Assembly (NCBI GenBank): GCA_038501195.1
Contig: JBBPUQ010000002.1
Coordinates: 3,038,001 to 3,102,000, forward strand
Origin: Nemania diffusa
Lineage: Eukaryota; Ascomycota; Sordariomycetes; Xylariales; Xylariaceae
DNA: 64,000 nucleotides
Direction of reading: 5' to 3'
Shown: in pieces, positions 62,456 to 64,000 of the stretch
Numbering within the stretch: position 1 is the stretch's first letter
How the letters are laid out: each line of letters opens with the position of its first letter
Notes under the pieces: model-generated
Told to the model about the DNA's origin: nothing
The model's database searches: none
The model's input: only the letters and a program-made list of their open reading frames with translations
Translations under genes and position numbers: made by a program

Positions 62456-64000
62456 TTAATCCTCACTTTCAGAATCTTCATTGTCAGTATCCTCATTGTC
62501 GGAATCCTCATCTTCTGGTTTGATAAATGGGCACTTTTCGGTTTTTCCGAAAGCATCTCGGCCGCCCATCAGCCAGCGCTTTTCTTCATACGATAGCGGC
62601 TTTGGCTTATGTCCCTGGCTTATAGCTTCCCTAATCTCTTCATCTTTTTGCTTCTGTAGCTGATAAACCCGCTCTTCAATCGTACCTCTTGCGAAGAGGC
62701 GAACCAAGTATGTCTCCTTCTTCTGTCCATGGCGCTTCACTCTTCCGAACGCTTGAAACTCTCCAGCGAAGTTCCACCATGGAGTCATGATGATCATTCT
62801 GTTGGCGGTGGTAAGATTCAACCCGACGTTGCCACTTTTCATACTCGCAACCTAGATGATGCATTAATACCTAGTTAGTCCTAAGGCCTAAGAGAGAGAT
62901 TTTGGAGAAAGGATGTATAGTATACCATGACTTGAATATTGGGGTTATCTGTGAAGTCTTGACGATTTTTATCTCTGTTCTTCACTGGAATGTCTCCAGT
63001 GTAGTAGACAAAGTTGATTTTAGCTTTGCTGAGCATACGACCTAGGACTACAGCAGTCATAATCCACTCCGTGAAGATCACGATTTTGTCACAAGGCGCT
63101 TCATCAAGCCATCCCTTTACTATCTCCATGGCAACAGTTGTTTTAGTGCTTGGTGTAACTTGGCCGGCTTTGTCACACTTCTTGAGCCAACGGTAACTGG
63201 CATGGGTTATTATCGGCTGCATCCCATTGTAATCATTCCCAGGCGATCTCTTACCCATCGCATCGCATGGAACGACGGACAAGCTTCGCCCGTCTTCAGT
63301 TTTAATCACTTCGTTTGTTGGCTTTATGGGGTACCGTTGGGGTATTGACTTGGGGTCAGACACAAGAGCAACAGTCTTCCGGCATTCTGGGCATTTAACT
63401 CTAGCCTTTTTCCCCACAGATGTTTTTCTAACACGTTCCTCGTAGCAACTCCGGCATAAAATATGGTTGCACTGTATTAGAAGGGTTAGCAAGCCTAGCC
63501 TTTTGTTGTAGGGGAAATCTTACAGCAAGGAATTGGAGTTGAACCATGCTGAAGCACTCTAGGCATCCTTCAGAATCACGAGAAGAAAGTGTGTCGTCCA
63601 GATGCGATTTTATGTCAACGGCCATTTCATATATGCTTGGTTCATGTAGTGAGGAGGATGGGGATCTGATTGATCCAAGGCCTTGCTTCGACGTCTTCGA
63701 CTGCTTGTTCTTCCCAAGCTCTGCAATCAGACCTTCTAGTTCCTGCTTTTCTAAGGAATCTCTTATGCAAGATTCTAGAAGAAATGGGTGATCAACGGCC
63801 TGTCGAAGCCGCGTACACCGAAGCAAACTTCTTGACTGAAATGCTATCGGATCCAACTCGTCGTCTATTTCATTCTCTTTTCTGATTAAAGCTTTCTCCA
63901 TGTGCCTTTGTAAATGTCAGCATTTGGAAGTGCTTTCCCGCTTCTTTTTTTATAATTACGTACTTGGAAATTGCTGCCTCATCCTCCGCAAGATCGACTT
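62456..64000 (-). CDS. SNF2-family ATPase with RING finger (Rad5/Rad16 type), 5' part missing at window edge
   Basis: A DNA-dependent ATPase of the SNF2 helicase-like group, with a RING finger inserted between the two ATPase lobes as in Rad5/Rad16 ubiquitin ligases. Visible exons are 64000-63964 (open at the edge), 63905-63524, 63471-62926 and 62851-62456, all in phase. The RING starts CLECFSMVQLQFLACNHILC and ends CPECRKTV. The C-terminal helicase lobe has DKIVIFTEW, FVYYTGDI and SGNVGLNLTTANRMIIM. Motif VI is QAFGRVKRHGQKKETYLVR. The protein ends in an acidic Glu/Asp/Ser tail. The first ATPase lobe with Walker A and DEAH must lie beyond position 64000. Retaining introns produces stops. A role in DNA repair or transcription is inferred from the family. 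Confidence 0.92.

Noticed and set aside
1..64000. CRISPR array, rRNA operon or intact transposon
   Set aside because: No regular spaced direct repeats, no rRNA signature and no transposase, integrase or reverse-transcriptase motif were seen on either strand.

Overview
The window looks like nuclear DNA of a filamentous ascomycete, most likely a Sordariomycete. Coding exons are interrupted by short GT-AG introns of about 55-150 nt with CTAAC-like branch sites. The products are typically fungal: CreA/CRE1, Exo70, a leucine aminopeptidase 1 type enzyme and a rhodopsin-domain 7-TM protein. The spacers are full of the palindromic TACCTAGGTA / GGTAGGTA motif family. The class assignment rests on remembered CRE1 and family sequences; I ran no database search.

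Layout. 0.7-2.2 kb (-): secreted M28 leucine aminopeptidase, four exons. 3.7-4.8 kb (+): conserved fungal protein of unknown function, two exons. 5.8-7.6 kb (-): 7-TM rhodopsin-domain membrane protein whose exon phases do not close at one junction. 10.0-11.5 kb (+): class III PLP aminotransferase. 12.2-14.1 kb (+): exocyst subunit Exo70. 17.0-18.7 kb (+): Ser/Thr-rich single-pass membrane protein. 19.6-22.3 kb (-): RBR/IBR zinc-binding protein whose RING2 catalytic Cys position holds Tyr. 25.2-28.7 kb (+): large DUF676 lipase. 29.9-31.3 kb (-): BTB-bromodomain protein with Trp at the usual acetyl-lysine Asn position. 33.2-35.4 kb: possible decayed gene. 39.6-41.1 kb (-): Rad55-like RecA-fold recombination protein, six exons. 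49.1-50.3 kb (+): CreA, isolated in about 21 kb of otherwise gene-poor sequence. 62.5-64.0 kb (-): C-terminal part of a RING-containing SNF2/Rad5/Rad16-type ATPase that runs off the window edge.

The genes do not form an obvious pathway cluster. They are a mixture of housekeeping and regulatory functions: secretion (Exo70), DNA repair (Rad55-like, SNF2/RING), chromatin reading (BTB-bromodomain), carbon repression (CreA), lipid hydrolysis, extracellular proteolysis and amine metabolism. I found no CRISPR array, rRNA, convincing tRNA or intact transposon.

I found no clear new multi-gene system. The points most worth following are the two signature proteins with a substituted key residue (RBR Tyr520, bromodomain Trp360), the phase break in the 7-TM gene, the inverted CreA-type sites and upstream ORF in front of creA, and the very long gene-poor flanks of creA.
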